Assembly: GCA_002633025.1 (NCBI GenBank)
Contig: NMRB01000022.1
Span: 782,111-846,110 of the forward strand
Length of the DNA stretch: 64,000 nucleotides
Direction: 5' to 3'
Origin: Notospermus geniculatus
Lineage: Eukaryota; Nemertea; Pilidiophora; Heteronemertea; Lineidae
This document shows positions 20,839 to 32,700 of the stretch, piece by piece (position 1 is the stretch's first letter; each line of letters opens with the position of its first letter). The position numbers and the translations under genes are program-made. The notes below the pieces were generated by a model. It did no database searches. It was given only the letters and a program-made list of their open reading frames with translations, and had not been told where the DNA came from.

Positions 20839-23800
20839 CTGGAAAGATACAAATGAATTCTGGAATAAATAAACTGGGGTTAACAAAATCTGTCCGAAAA
20901 TATTCGACCATAAGTGCACTAATAGTACAAATGTATATGAACACACTGAAAGATCGAGGCACGGCTTAGTTTTAATCCCATCAAGAAAATCACAATGTTT
21001 TCTTCTACAATATGGTATCATATACTTGGACAACATACAGGCCTAGCTGGCAGTCGGCCCAATCCTCGATCATTATGACACCCTGGAGCATTTTGGCGTT
21101 TTTCTGAAATGTTTTTCTAAAATCATGCAATAGTGCTCTATTGGCATGACCAGGACAGATCTGTCTACAGGTACCATAAATGCCCAACAGAGGTCTCTAC
21201 TAGTTGTTCCAGGAACCTTTGACAGGCAGTCCCGCCATTTATTCTCATTAACATATTGAACAAGCTCATTCATGAACGCCGACTAGTAATAGGTCACCCG
21301 TCCACACCTAAATTTTGAGTGTCTGCCAAATCCGAGGTGAGTCACCCGCCAGTGATAAGCCCACATTTAAGGGGAAGTAAGGGGATTCGTCCAGCAGCAT
21401 CAAGGATTCAGTTATGCAATTCAACACATAAAGAAACCAAATATAAACTTTTGAATGGTTTATTTGCAGGATAAGAAAGGGACAAATTTGGCAGGGGTAT
21501 CAAATTGAATGGGGAGTCTGGGAGGGAACAATACTGCTGGTGGAATTGGCTAGGTGACAAATCGGATGGGAAACACCCCTTCTGGCACCCTTGAGGGGAT
21601 TAGCAGAGGGATTCCTCCACTTGAACAACTTGTTACAGCCACCACGCATCAACTCGAAACAGACAACCTTTGGACTTGATATCAACACCTGAACTTAAAG
21701 GGTAAAGCCTGATAATCCTTGTGTGAACAGATGCCATTTTATTTCACAGTTTCATTGAGAGTGTTCATCCTGTTGTAAACATCACAATCGATCATGAAGC
21801 AGACGGCCTGAAAGATTGATCAACAGATGGTTGATCAATGAACTACTACTCTGTTTACTACTAAAAACCCCCATTGAGTGTTCAAATCAATTTCAAGACA
21901 CCCTGCCAAACATTTAAACTTTATTTGAGATAAAGAAATACATTATACTGAAGTGATTCACTCATGATTTCAATCTAAACGAAAACTATGCACTCAATTG
22001 CTGTTTATATTGACTAGAGTAGAAAGGTTTACAGGAAAACATTAGAACCCATGTCAATATTTTGTATTGAGTACTTTGAGTCACAAGAACCAGTCACCAA
22101 TTCTCTTAAGGAATTAGAACTTATAGAGGACATACACCTATTCCCGGACTGTAAACAGCATACCTTTCATATATAGCATACATTTTAATGAGATGTTTTC
22201 GCCTTTAGTTTAAATTCCACACCTTCATGACTTTGACAGACCAAGGATCGGACACTTGGGTAAGAAATGCAATGACCACCTCTGAGCTAGACATGGAGGT
22301 TCATTTTCCAAGTTGAAGAACATGCAACAGATCGGAGCAAATGTTAGAAATCCGTCTTCTGATGGTGTCCATTTAAAGCAGTTTAAGAGACACCAAAATA
22401 ACCAGCACATCTGACAACGAGGCACAATAGGGCATTCTGTGATCTTCCAAAGAGGCCAATTAGAGCTATGAAATTTGTTGTGTGAGAATAGGAAACAAGA
22501 AAGTTTCCTTCTAGCTACCAGATGTCCAGCTTCAAAATGATTTCAAGATTTTGAGATAGATTCTCAAATGATGAGATAGTCGACTGTCCTGTATAAAATC
22601 TTTTCTTTCAACAGAATGCATCTTTCAGGAGCTGAACAGCCACAACCATATGCTACACCACCGAATACCATAGACAAGATAGGAGTTCATTAGAGCTATT
22701 CAATGTGGAGTGGACAGAAGGCTCATCGGCAAATTGGAAATTAGTTGATCTTGAATGGAGACATGCAAGCTGTGGCTGTGCAATCTTTGTCTTGCAATTT
22801 TTCAAGGCAGCTTGAACATAATCCTAAAAGAGTGTCAGGGGTTGACAACATAGTTTCAATGGAATTGATTGACACGTCACACATAAGCCACAAGACATGC
22901 TCTAAAAACAGCAAACCAACCAATGGGAACGAAGGATGACCATTTCTTCCTGTTCCCAGCCATCCCCCATTCAAAACTGTCTATCAAACACCATATGTAA
23001 AGACAAAATTCTGAATAGAAGGGCAAGATTCCTGTCAAATTTCCTCAAGAGGCAAATTGAATTTTCCAGATATTTTCCCGACCATCTAGCAATGATAAAA
23101 TGCAGTGAAATCATGGCAAGATTGACCAAGTGGACCATAAATATTTCTTGTAGTCCACTGGATAACCGACGCCTGATGTTGACTCTGCTACAATCGTGCA
23201 CAGATGGAAAGATTTATTTTCAGAATCTGAACAAATAGCATCGAGATGGTGACAGAAATTAAATTTTCCACCTCCCCGAGTGGATCTGATTGTCATAGCG
23301 ATGTAAGGGTTCTGTTTTTATTACAGGGGGATGGTACTGACCTCCCTCCTCATTTGTTTGGCCACTTCATGTCCTGGAATGCAATCAGAAGTCCAGAAAA
23401 CTGCCTGCATTTTTACCATGAAATTCGATTACTGCTTAATTAAGAAATAACTTGGTTTGATGGTGTTGCAGATATCAAGTTTGGGAAATGGTATTCAGTT
23501 TCGTCACGACCAGCTAAACATATCAGTAGCTTTCCCAGGGCTCAAAAAGTAGCTGTTTTGCTGCTAATGGCTAAAAGCTTTTAGGCCATACCACCCATGA
23601 CCAATCGAATTTTGTTGGACAATGACTTTGATAATTCCATCATCAAATCATGCAATTTTACTTTTCCTTCCACACAAGTCCATTCACATGAGCTTCTATA
23701 AGTCATTTGAGAATACATGAACATAAATGTAAGGAACTGTCACTCAAATGCATAGGCATACACCCGGAAGCATAAATATTGGAATCCTAAGGTACACAAG

Positions 23801-25474
23801 TTTAGTATTCTTAACATCATCCAAACAGGATCTCACAAGTTTCTATACAAAATCCACTATGCCTTTCATGAACAGAGTTCTGTTAGGAATTGACAAGGTT
23901 GAGGCATGGCTTTGCATAGTGGCCGTGGAATACCTGCCATGCCATTTTCTATTCTAAGCTGGAGATATGACAGCTGTTTACCACTACAGTGCTGCTGTTG
24001 GTGCGATATGATGAATTCTCCACATCCCCGAGACATCTTAACAATGGAAAGAATCATATTCTTCAGATGATAACGGATGCATAATCTGGATGCTGGCAGG
24101 GCATATCATTTGACGACTGCCACTGATAACTACCACTGACAACTACCACTGATAGCTCAGAATCTGTGATTAGTGAATTTATCATCACATTCTTGATTAA
24201 TCATTTAGTAATTACTTCCAGAGGCAGCACATTTTAGAATGAGGAAAGGTATGGTGGAAAAGGGTGACTCTATGCCTTGAGGAGGCCAGTCATCTGATTC
24301 AACATACATGTATCTCTGTTGTTGTTAACTGAATTCAAACTGCATTCAAGGGGTATTCTCAAATCTAATGGTGAAAGCGATAAAATATCAAAGGACCAAT
24401 GTTCCTCAGGTGACATAATTACCTGTTGGTGTGATACCAACCATCAGCTCTACCAATGAAACATAAATGTGACCTCTTGTTGGCACTCAGGTGCATGAAC
24501 CATTAACAGCAGGACCTAACTAACGATCATTATTTCTAATTCCAATCTAAAATTGGAACAATATCAATATTCTGCGAGCCATACTGTTGGAAATGAAGCT
24601 AATTACATTATAGATTCCACCCATTTTGAGTTTAATTTGAAGAATCCAAGATGGTGACAAGATCCTTCCATAGAATGAGAGTTGATACCTATCACCGTAA
24701 TGATACACTGCCTTCAATGCTTAGATCATCAAAATCCAATTTCACTTCAACAGTGCTTCCTGGATAAGCCATATGTCATGATGTCATTGCCTGGCTGGTT
24801 TAGATAGAGTTTAATGTTTTGATCACAAAATGGCTTCAAGATCCCTACACAGAATGAGAGCTGATATCTGTCACCATGATGGTTACAATCTCAGTTGCGT
24901 TTCCTGATAGTGAAAGCAAATTCGTCACCGAATTTCGGAGACAACTTTACTTTTACTATCATTTTATATGTCGTTTTTTGTCCTGTATGTTGGATATCAG
25001 ACGCGTTTCCTGGAAAGCCATTACATTGCCTGGTTGGTTTTACATGTAGTAAAACTACCATATTTCTTCTGTCATTCGAAGGATATCTGAAGTGTTTGAA
25101 ATCTTAATCTCAAACTAGTTACATGATAATAAGTAGAAACATGAAGATGAGTAATGGTTGGTGACAAACGGGAACAAACGGGGACAAACGGGAACAGCAA
25201 ACTCTCTGATCCTCTCTATCATCATATTTTTAAAATCCAACTTAGGAACCTCCAAGATGATTCTACGTTCAAGTTTGTGGGTGGAACCTCAAAAGTATCA
25301 ATGCATTTACTCATCTGTACACAAGACAGACCTGATAGATTTGAAGCACTTTTTTTTCCAATTACAGTTTAACCATACATGATTAATAATGCTTCATATC
25401 TCTCAAAGGACAGCTCAGGCCACAACCTGAATCTCACAAGATTTTCTATTATTGCATCGGATTCAATAATGCAG
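20839..25474 (-). other. Intron-type DNA ending copy 1
   Basis: 4.6 kb 5' of exon 3 in copy 1, collinear with 35,402-40,092. No exon, RNA gene or clear mobile element was recognised. Small indels relative to copy 2 include TACATGTA at 24,305. It contains direct repeats of the type GATAACTACCACTGACAACT near 24,120-24,150. Confidence 0.65.
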
Positions 25475-26091
25475 CAGGATTATACAGTGGAATGAATTTA
25501 CATGGGCAGGAATACGTAATAATATACAAGATTATACATGTACATACAATGGCAGGAATACAGAAAAGAGTCAATTGATATGTTTATTGATATTGGTGGA
25601 TGGACAACCAGGGACAACCCGGCGCCATGCTTGGACGATTACAAGTTAGAGATAATAGACGGCAGGACTGACATTCACCAGACTCTGTATGAAAATTTTA
25701 ACAATGAAACTCACTGGACGACTTCACTACTCAAACTACTGGACGATTTAACCAAACTTCTTGGACACGGACTCAAAACCTAGAACTCAAAATTGTGTAT
25801 TCTCATGGGTATCTGAAGAAGGGATAACAGCACAATCGAATGCAGATGTAAAATGTCAGATGTGAAATTAATTTGATGTGGCTGACCGGGCGAATCTCAA
25901 TCTGTGTAAAATAAGAGATCATTTAAAACTTTGCAGCAGTTAACACCAGAATAGATGATGAAATGGTAGACGGATGTTCTCTAATGATGACAAAAGGGAC
26001 TGGAAATGAACCCCACAAAATGAAAATACGGAACTGTATGAAAAACTTGTCTCAATAAAGACATCAATGGTCATACCGGTAGTTTTCCTAT
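25475..26091 (-). other. Probable 3' UTR and flank, copy 2
   Basis: Collinear with 7,418-8,034. It now separates exon 14 of copy 2 from the intron-type DNA that ends copy 1. Confidence 0.5.
25583..25588 (-). promoter_or_regulatory. Candidate poly(A) signal, copy 2
   Basis: Minus-strand AATAAA at the position equivalent to 7,526. If used, transcripts from the 5' exons would end in copy 2 before reaching copy 1. Confidence 0.35.
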
Positions 26092-26790
26092 TTAAACTGT
26101 TTTTACTTTTCCATCATAACCATTCTCATCATCAGCCATCTCTACTTGAGGTAAAAACCGCTGCATGTACACCTGACAGTCTTTACAATAGACAAAAGGA
26201 GGCTCCACATGTCGCTTTCTACACAACATACAGCGTGACGTCGACTGTTCTTCATCGCTGTCACAAGAGTCGCTGGTATCCTCATCATAATCAGAGTCGT
26301 AACCAGCAGCTTGCTTCTCAGTTGGATCATCACCGCTGTCTTTTTCTTGCACCTTTTTAGTATCTTTCTCCTTCTTTTCAGCTGTCTTTACAACTTCCTC
26401 AGCTATGGTGTCTGCAAATGTTACACTTTTCCGATGTTTATGCTTCCGGTCTTTCTTTTTCAGGGCTGATTTTCCTTTTCTTGCAGTTTGCGCACGCCGT
26501 GCTACAGCCTGCATATGTGCCATAGCGGCCTGCTTGGCAGTTATTCCCTTTCCCAATTCAACATGTTCAAATCGTAGTGCAAGCTCTTTTACTGAACGCA
26601 TGCAACCACTGACATCAGAGTCCGTGGACGACTGTTTGTTATCACTAGACATTGAATATATGCCTTCGTCAGGTGATGTGATGGCTGGATTCAGATCAGG
26701 AAGGCCAGGAGAACTGGTAAAGGCTGTTGAGGATGGATCATTTGAAACGGACGGTTTTGTGAGTTGCTTTATATTGGGAACTATAGAAAC
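26092..26790 (-). CDS. USP53/54: USP53/54-like terminal exon 14, copy 2
   Basis: 699 nt including the stop. It starts [14 protein letters not shown] after GTTTCAG. It contains an alpha-helical stretch ([20 protein letters not shown]), a basic run with KSVTFAD (fits the [RK]-x-V-x-F phosphatase-1 docking pattern), an acidic Asp/Ser run, and the cluster [19 protein letters not shown]. Six substitutions distinguish it from copy 1. Confidence 0.93.
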   Translation of the reverse strand, partial: VSIVPNIKQLTKPSVSNDPSSTAFTSSPGLPDLNPAITSPDEGIYSMSSDNKQSSTDSDVSGCMRSVKELALRFEHVELGKGITAKQAAMAHMQAVARRAQTARKGKSALKKKDRKHKHRKSVTFADTIAEEVVKTAEKKEKDTKKVQEKDSGDDPTEKQAAGYDSDYDEDTSDSCDSDEEQSTSRCMLCRKRHVEPPFVYCKDCQVYMQRFLPQVEMADDENGYDGKVKTV

Positions 26791-29700
26791 CTGAAACGAC
26801 ACGAGAAAAAAGGAACATGAGAATAAATAATTGCATTATTGAAATCTCTCCTGTAATATTTTTAGATTCAATCTTTTAGACATGATTGATGTATTGTTTT
26901 CAACGTCACGGCAAAAGCTCTTAAAGATGTTGAATGAGCATGACTTATTCAACTGCCACCTAACCATAAATTACTGCTCAACTATGGCAAACATTTTACA
27001 ATACTTTGAAGTACTGTCTGAAGCATGTACTACTCTATGCATACTAGTCTTCTATCATTCATGCATCACTTCAAGTCATTTTGATCAGGGAGTGTATAGA
27101 AACACATGCAGAAGTTTTGATTGAGAAAGAGATTAAAAAAAGAAACAATAGAAATACAGCTTCGTGAAGTATGAGATGTAGGCTAAAGCGGGTTTGAAAG
27201 ATAGAGACTTTAATAGCGATCCACTAAATTGCAAGTCTTAACCAGTACAGAGTAAGACTTTGGATAGATCCATGCATAGGCTACATTCCCAGTGGTTTAT
27301 ACACGAAACAAGATTATTTGAAAATGAAAAATAATTCAAAGAAACACCAGACTAAATTAAGTGTAAGGATCTGACAGCAAAAAGGAAGGTCTAACACCAT
27401 TGTTACAGTACCAGTAATAGGTATGACAACAACTAGCAATTTGTTAGTTTGTTAGTGGTCACAGGCAGACAGAAAAACATCATAATGGATACTTACATCC
27501 TGCTCATATCTCAGCGCAGTCATTATCGTTCCTCCTGAATGGGAGAATTGAGACAAGATCTTAGTGCCATGTGTGCACAAAGGGGGAGTTTAAATCAAAT
27601 ATCAACATACCAGAGGGTTGTTGTCTAAATATCTAAAGGTGCCCACAGGTCGACATTGCGTCCTGAAGCAACTCGCGGCAACTAGCTTCCCGACGATGGA
27701 AGCAACTCGGAGTGACTGATCAGTTGCTGATTTTGTTGACCTGAGTGCGCTTGCGTCTCCGAGCAACTGCCGGATGCATCTTGAGCGTCCTGTTTGAGGT
27801 ATAACTGCCAGTTGCTCCGAATTCCTCTCAATCGCTGAAATGTCGACCTGCGCGTGGTGGTTTTTTATCTGCGACGGATCCGTCGAGTTGCTTCAAGACG
27901 CAATGTCAACCTGTGGGCACCCTTAGTTCCCCCCCATTTTATAAGAACCATGACCAAGACATCCGTCATTGTGATGTAAACCTTAAAACTTCATCCTTAT
28001 GTTCTAGATCTTGTTCAGTGAGTGAAATATGTCAGTGTGCATTGCAACCATGTTTTTGACTGCCTGATGTAACTTATGAGGAGAACTACGAAATAAGACA
28101 TTGAATCTATTTTTGCTTAGCAGTATTCAGTTGTATTGATATACACTTTGGCTCTATTACAAGTCCACCACCCAAAAAATGAAATAATGAAAAGGATATG
28201 ATGTATATAATTAACAGGGTAATTGGTTGTGCCACTGTGCAGTTTTATTGTTAAAGGTATGGAAAAGTTAACAACGTTGTATAATGTATGTCTGAGATCA
28301 ATTTCCGAGAAAAATGGTCCATGGACCATGTGCTCACTCGTTTGGACATACAGTGTAATGACAGAGAGAGGTACATGTCAGTTATGAGCAATCTGGGTCA
28401 AGTCATTCCCAAGTTGCGGGACTTCAATGATTGTTGGGTTATCCTGCCTGGCGGCCATATTGGATGTCCGATCGGGCCAATACTTTACATGCACATAAAG
28501 GTCATCTAGAGGGAGCCACATAGCACATTTGAGCGCTCTGGGTCAAGTCATTCCTGAGTTATAGCACATTTGATGATTTTCAGGTTACGCCACCTGGCGG
28601 CCATATTGGAAGTTTAATCAGGCCGAAATTTGACGTACTTGTAAAGGTCACCTAGAGGGAGGTAAATATCAAGTTCGAGAACTCTGGGTCAAGCCGTTCC
28701 TGAGTTATAGCACTTGGTCGATTTTCAGGTTACGCCACCTGGCGGCCATATTGGATGTCCGATCGGGGCGAAACTCGGTAGTTTTGAAGGTACCCCTCTA
28801 ATACATGTTTATGCAAGATATGAAGATGCTCGGTGAAATAATGAAGATCTGTGGCAGGTTCGTCACTTTTGTCGAACTTTGACCTCTGTGACCTTGAAAA
28901 GTAGGTCAAATCAAAAACCCGTTATATATGTTATGTATCATAATTAGATACACCTATGATAAAAATTTGGAGACGATCCAGTCATTAGTTCAGGAGTTAT
29001 TGCACTTTTTGTGTTTTTGGTTTTGGCCACCTGGAGGCCAAGCCAAGAATCGAATCGGACCGAAACTTGGTGTCATAGGTCACCTGACCTAGGGGTATAT
29101 ATGTACCAAGTTTCAGATCAATAGCTCCAGCGGTTACGAAACGTGCCCTGCTAACGGACAACGACGGACGACGGACGACGACGACGGACGCCGCAGGACG
29201 ATAAAAGCTCACGAGTGAGCTAAAAATGATTTATGTTTGTTAATCTGATGAATGATTCAGGTAATCTGATATCATATCTTTACCAGATGTCTTATTTTGG
29301 TTCATCTGAAGTAAAAAGATTTCTAATTCAAACTTTTATATCTTTTTAATGAAAAACATTAAATTAAATCGTGTTTCATTACCAACGGCAATAAACAAAA
29401 CTAGGCCTATAAAGCAAAGGCATCAGATGCAGCAAGTGGTCCACAGCAGGTGTGTTCCCATTGTTCGACCCCTTGAAGGGGTTACAATGTAGTAGATGGA
29501 TTGATTGTCCATGATTGGCGGAAAGTACAGGTAAGTATTAGAAGTAGAGAGAAAAGCCAGTGCTACTGACTGTCAGAGAGAAAGCAAGCATCAGGAATCA
29601 ATACGATACTTTACTGCCGTTAGAGGCCACTACCAGGTAGCAGTCCTAAAACGTCACGAAATCTGATGTCACAGGGGGAGAAGTGCACACCACAATGTCA

Positions 29701-32700
29701 TCCATAATGACATGGAGCGCATGGCTAACGTCTGTAACGCCAAATATTGTGACGTTCTAGGAACGATAAACAGGCAGCCTCTATAACGTCAGTCAAGTTT
29801 CCCAATTGGCGGCAATGGGAAGTTGAGAACTGAACTGACAGACACCGTTTTATGTAGTATCAATGAAACAGCAATTGTCAAGATTTCTCAAAGTATTGTT
29901 GTAAAGCAGCTTGCCCCGTGGCATGTCACAGATAGAAAATGAGCACAAAAAGGCAAAAATAGAAGAGAGGTATGGCAGAAATATGAAGGACTTACAATGA
30001 TGAGGATGATAAAACAAGTTTCTATTCTACTGTGGCTATTATCACAATTTCCAAACATGAACCACTTGATGCTTCTGGTGGAAAAATTATGGTAACACGA
30101 AGTCAATAAATTACACTATGATTCTTTGAAACAGACTAAATCTAAAGTGCAAACATGAATATACACAAGTTGTCTACTGATTCTATCAATTAGTATATTA
30201 GTTGAAACGTTAAAAGTCAGTGCTCTCCAAAGAGTGTTTCAAGCAAAGTGGGCGAGACTTTGACCTTCTGTTTCAGGAATGCTCGAGTGAGCCAATGCGG
30301 TGGCACTGTATACGCACGCACCACTCTCAGTAGTTCCATAGGAAGGTAGGCCCTCAATTCCCACCAGCAAAAACGCTCTACTAGAGACTACTGCAAAATC
30401 CAATCAGCTGCTGCCTAACAATAGCAGAAGTTATACATGTTATACATACCATGATCATCTGGATGATTCAGGTGGGATTGAGATTTTGACTTCTTCATGA
30501 TTCCATTCGATGGTAAATGCTTTGGGCCCTTACTCTTGCCCTGGACGTCACACTTTATACACACACATGTCTCGGGTATCCAACTGTCATCTTTTCCACA
30601 TCTCGGGCAGTGGCTCATACCTGCAAGAGAAGGTCAGAGTTTGACCTCAGTTTTACACCACCACAACTTGTAAAATTCGAATGCTGCTCTAACACACATG
30701 TTGTCACTGGTGGAAAGTAATACATGTAGAGACCACAAAAAGAGGATTCTTGAGAGGAAAGGAATCACATCTCACCTGTTACGGCGTTTTGATTGTTATT
30801 CCACCGATTATCAAGCTGGTGCCTTTGAGATGACTGACTTGGATGCTGCATATACTGTCCTTGACCTTTAACACCTATATATTGACCGTGACCCTGCTGC
30901 CTATGACCTTGACTTACAAAGGATTGTCCACAAGGGGCATAATGAGACTGCTGCCTATTGTCTGAAGTCCGACTGGTGGCATTAGAATAACGTCCGTCAG
31001 CCTGCATTACAGGTATAGATGCATTGTGCGTATTAGTCCGTTGCTGTAACATATTGTTTGGCACATTCACATTTGGCCCTTGCCTTCCCTTAGAAAATAC
31101 ACTGGCCTGAATTCCAAGAGCAGCAGGGTCATGGTAGTGATAGTGGCCCAATGGGCCAGGTGCTGAGGTTTGTCGCCCAAGCACAGTTTGATTTGTTTTA
31201 GCACCAGATTCACACTTTGATCCGTCAGAATTTACCCGCATAGGTGGCGGGCCACTACCTGGATTTTTCACCTGTTCGTTGGATTGTTTACCGTCTTCGG
31301 GGTTGAGAGAAGATCGGCGAACAGGCGGTGGAGGTGGCATTTTCTTCTTTTCTGAATTTGGCCTGGAATTTTCAGGCATCTGCTGCACCGGTTTGGGCAT
31401 TTCTGGTTGCACTTTTTGCACCCCCATCATACTTTGCCTGTTCGCCATATCCTTCATCAACAACGTCCGAATTCCCTGATTATCAAACTTCTTTTCATTT
31501 TGAGAGTCAGTCGATGCGTTACTATCTGTCCTCTCATGAGGCACCAACAATTCAGGCGGTGGCGGCGGCAAGTTATCAATATCATCCAATGTATTCTCCT
31601 GATTTTCACTTCCACTTTTCATAGTGGTACTGGTAGCTTTTTGCTTATTCAGATAATCAAGGTACACTTCCACATTCTTTGATTGCTGCTCTCTGGCCTG
31701 CCTCTCTTTCATGGCCTGCTCTCGTCGTGAGCCCTTTTTGGGTAACGTCGCATATATGTCGTAAGTCCGCCCAAACTCATCTTTACGTAACGTCGAATCC
31801 CCTGAAGAATTCCCACCAGCATTCTTATTTGAATTAGCCTGCACCATTCCATGAGGGTGAGTCGCCTTCACAGGTCCTGCCTGCCGCCTCAATTTCCTCT
31901 CTCGCACACTGTAAACACCACTTTCCGATCCACTCTTAGGAACACTCATTGAACTGCTGTGACTCGTATCACTATCACGATCCGAATCCCGCTGAACTTT
32001 CGCAAGTTGCTGTGGCACCGGCTCTTTGAATGATGTTGCATTTCCTGTCGGCTTCAACTGCGGTTTAATCGCCGTCACACGTGGCCCAGTTCGTGATTGT
32101 GTCGTATTCCAACTCTGTTGGTCGTTCCTGTTCTGTCCGACTTGGGACAATTGTCCAGACGCGGATGAAGAATGGTTCATCGGTGTGTTGGCAGACGACC
32201 GGGCGATTGTTCCAGTAGACTGTGATCTGGCCATTCTTTTGAAGCCTTGCGAGTGAGCGTGGTTCCCATCATGGCTATCAGTGTCTGTACTCATTGAGCT
32301 TATGCTGAAATTGGAGGATTGGAATGATATGACCAAAACCAATATACACATTACTACTTTTGAAGCTCTTACTGAATCCAGTTTGCAGGGGCGGACCAAG
32401 GATTTGGGAAGAAGGGGCACCCTGTGCAAGGAACATTGAAATTTGTGCCCAATTTCCGAATTTCGCGGTCTGTTTTACAGATTTGTTGGCCAAAAGGGGA
32501 GTGGCGTGCCCGCGGTGCACCCCCCTCTGGATCCACGCCTGGTTTGCATAAACACAGAAAAGAGACTGAAATAGAGGTAGGCCTATGACAGGGAAATGGT
32601 TTTCGACTTTTTTTTAGAAGGAAATAATGTTACATTCCAACAGCTGTGTTGCACAAATATTGGAATATGAAATACTGATTTTACCTTTGTTGATCTCCAA

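Larger units (their letters stand above)
7418..25474. repeat. Duplicated segment, copy 1 (18,057 bp)
   Basis: Collinear with 25,475-40,092. It begins at CAGGATTATACAGTGG, where unique DNA ends (AAAGG before it), and finishes at ATAATGCAG (25,474), where copy 2 starts directly with the same CAGGATTATAC. It covers exons 3-14 of the USP53/54-like gene, the 3' flank and part of an intron. It carries insertions absent from copy 2 at 10,301, about 12,782 and 15,728, plus extra minisatellite units at 19,561. Confidence 0.95.
26791..30449 (-). other. Introns 13 and 12 of the USP gene, copy 2 (with exon 13 inside)
   Basis: Aligns with copy 1 but contains two insertions not found there (27,633-27,926 and 28,312-29,226) and lacks the copy-1 element at 10,301. 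Confidence 0.75.
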
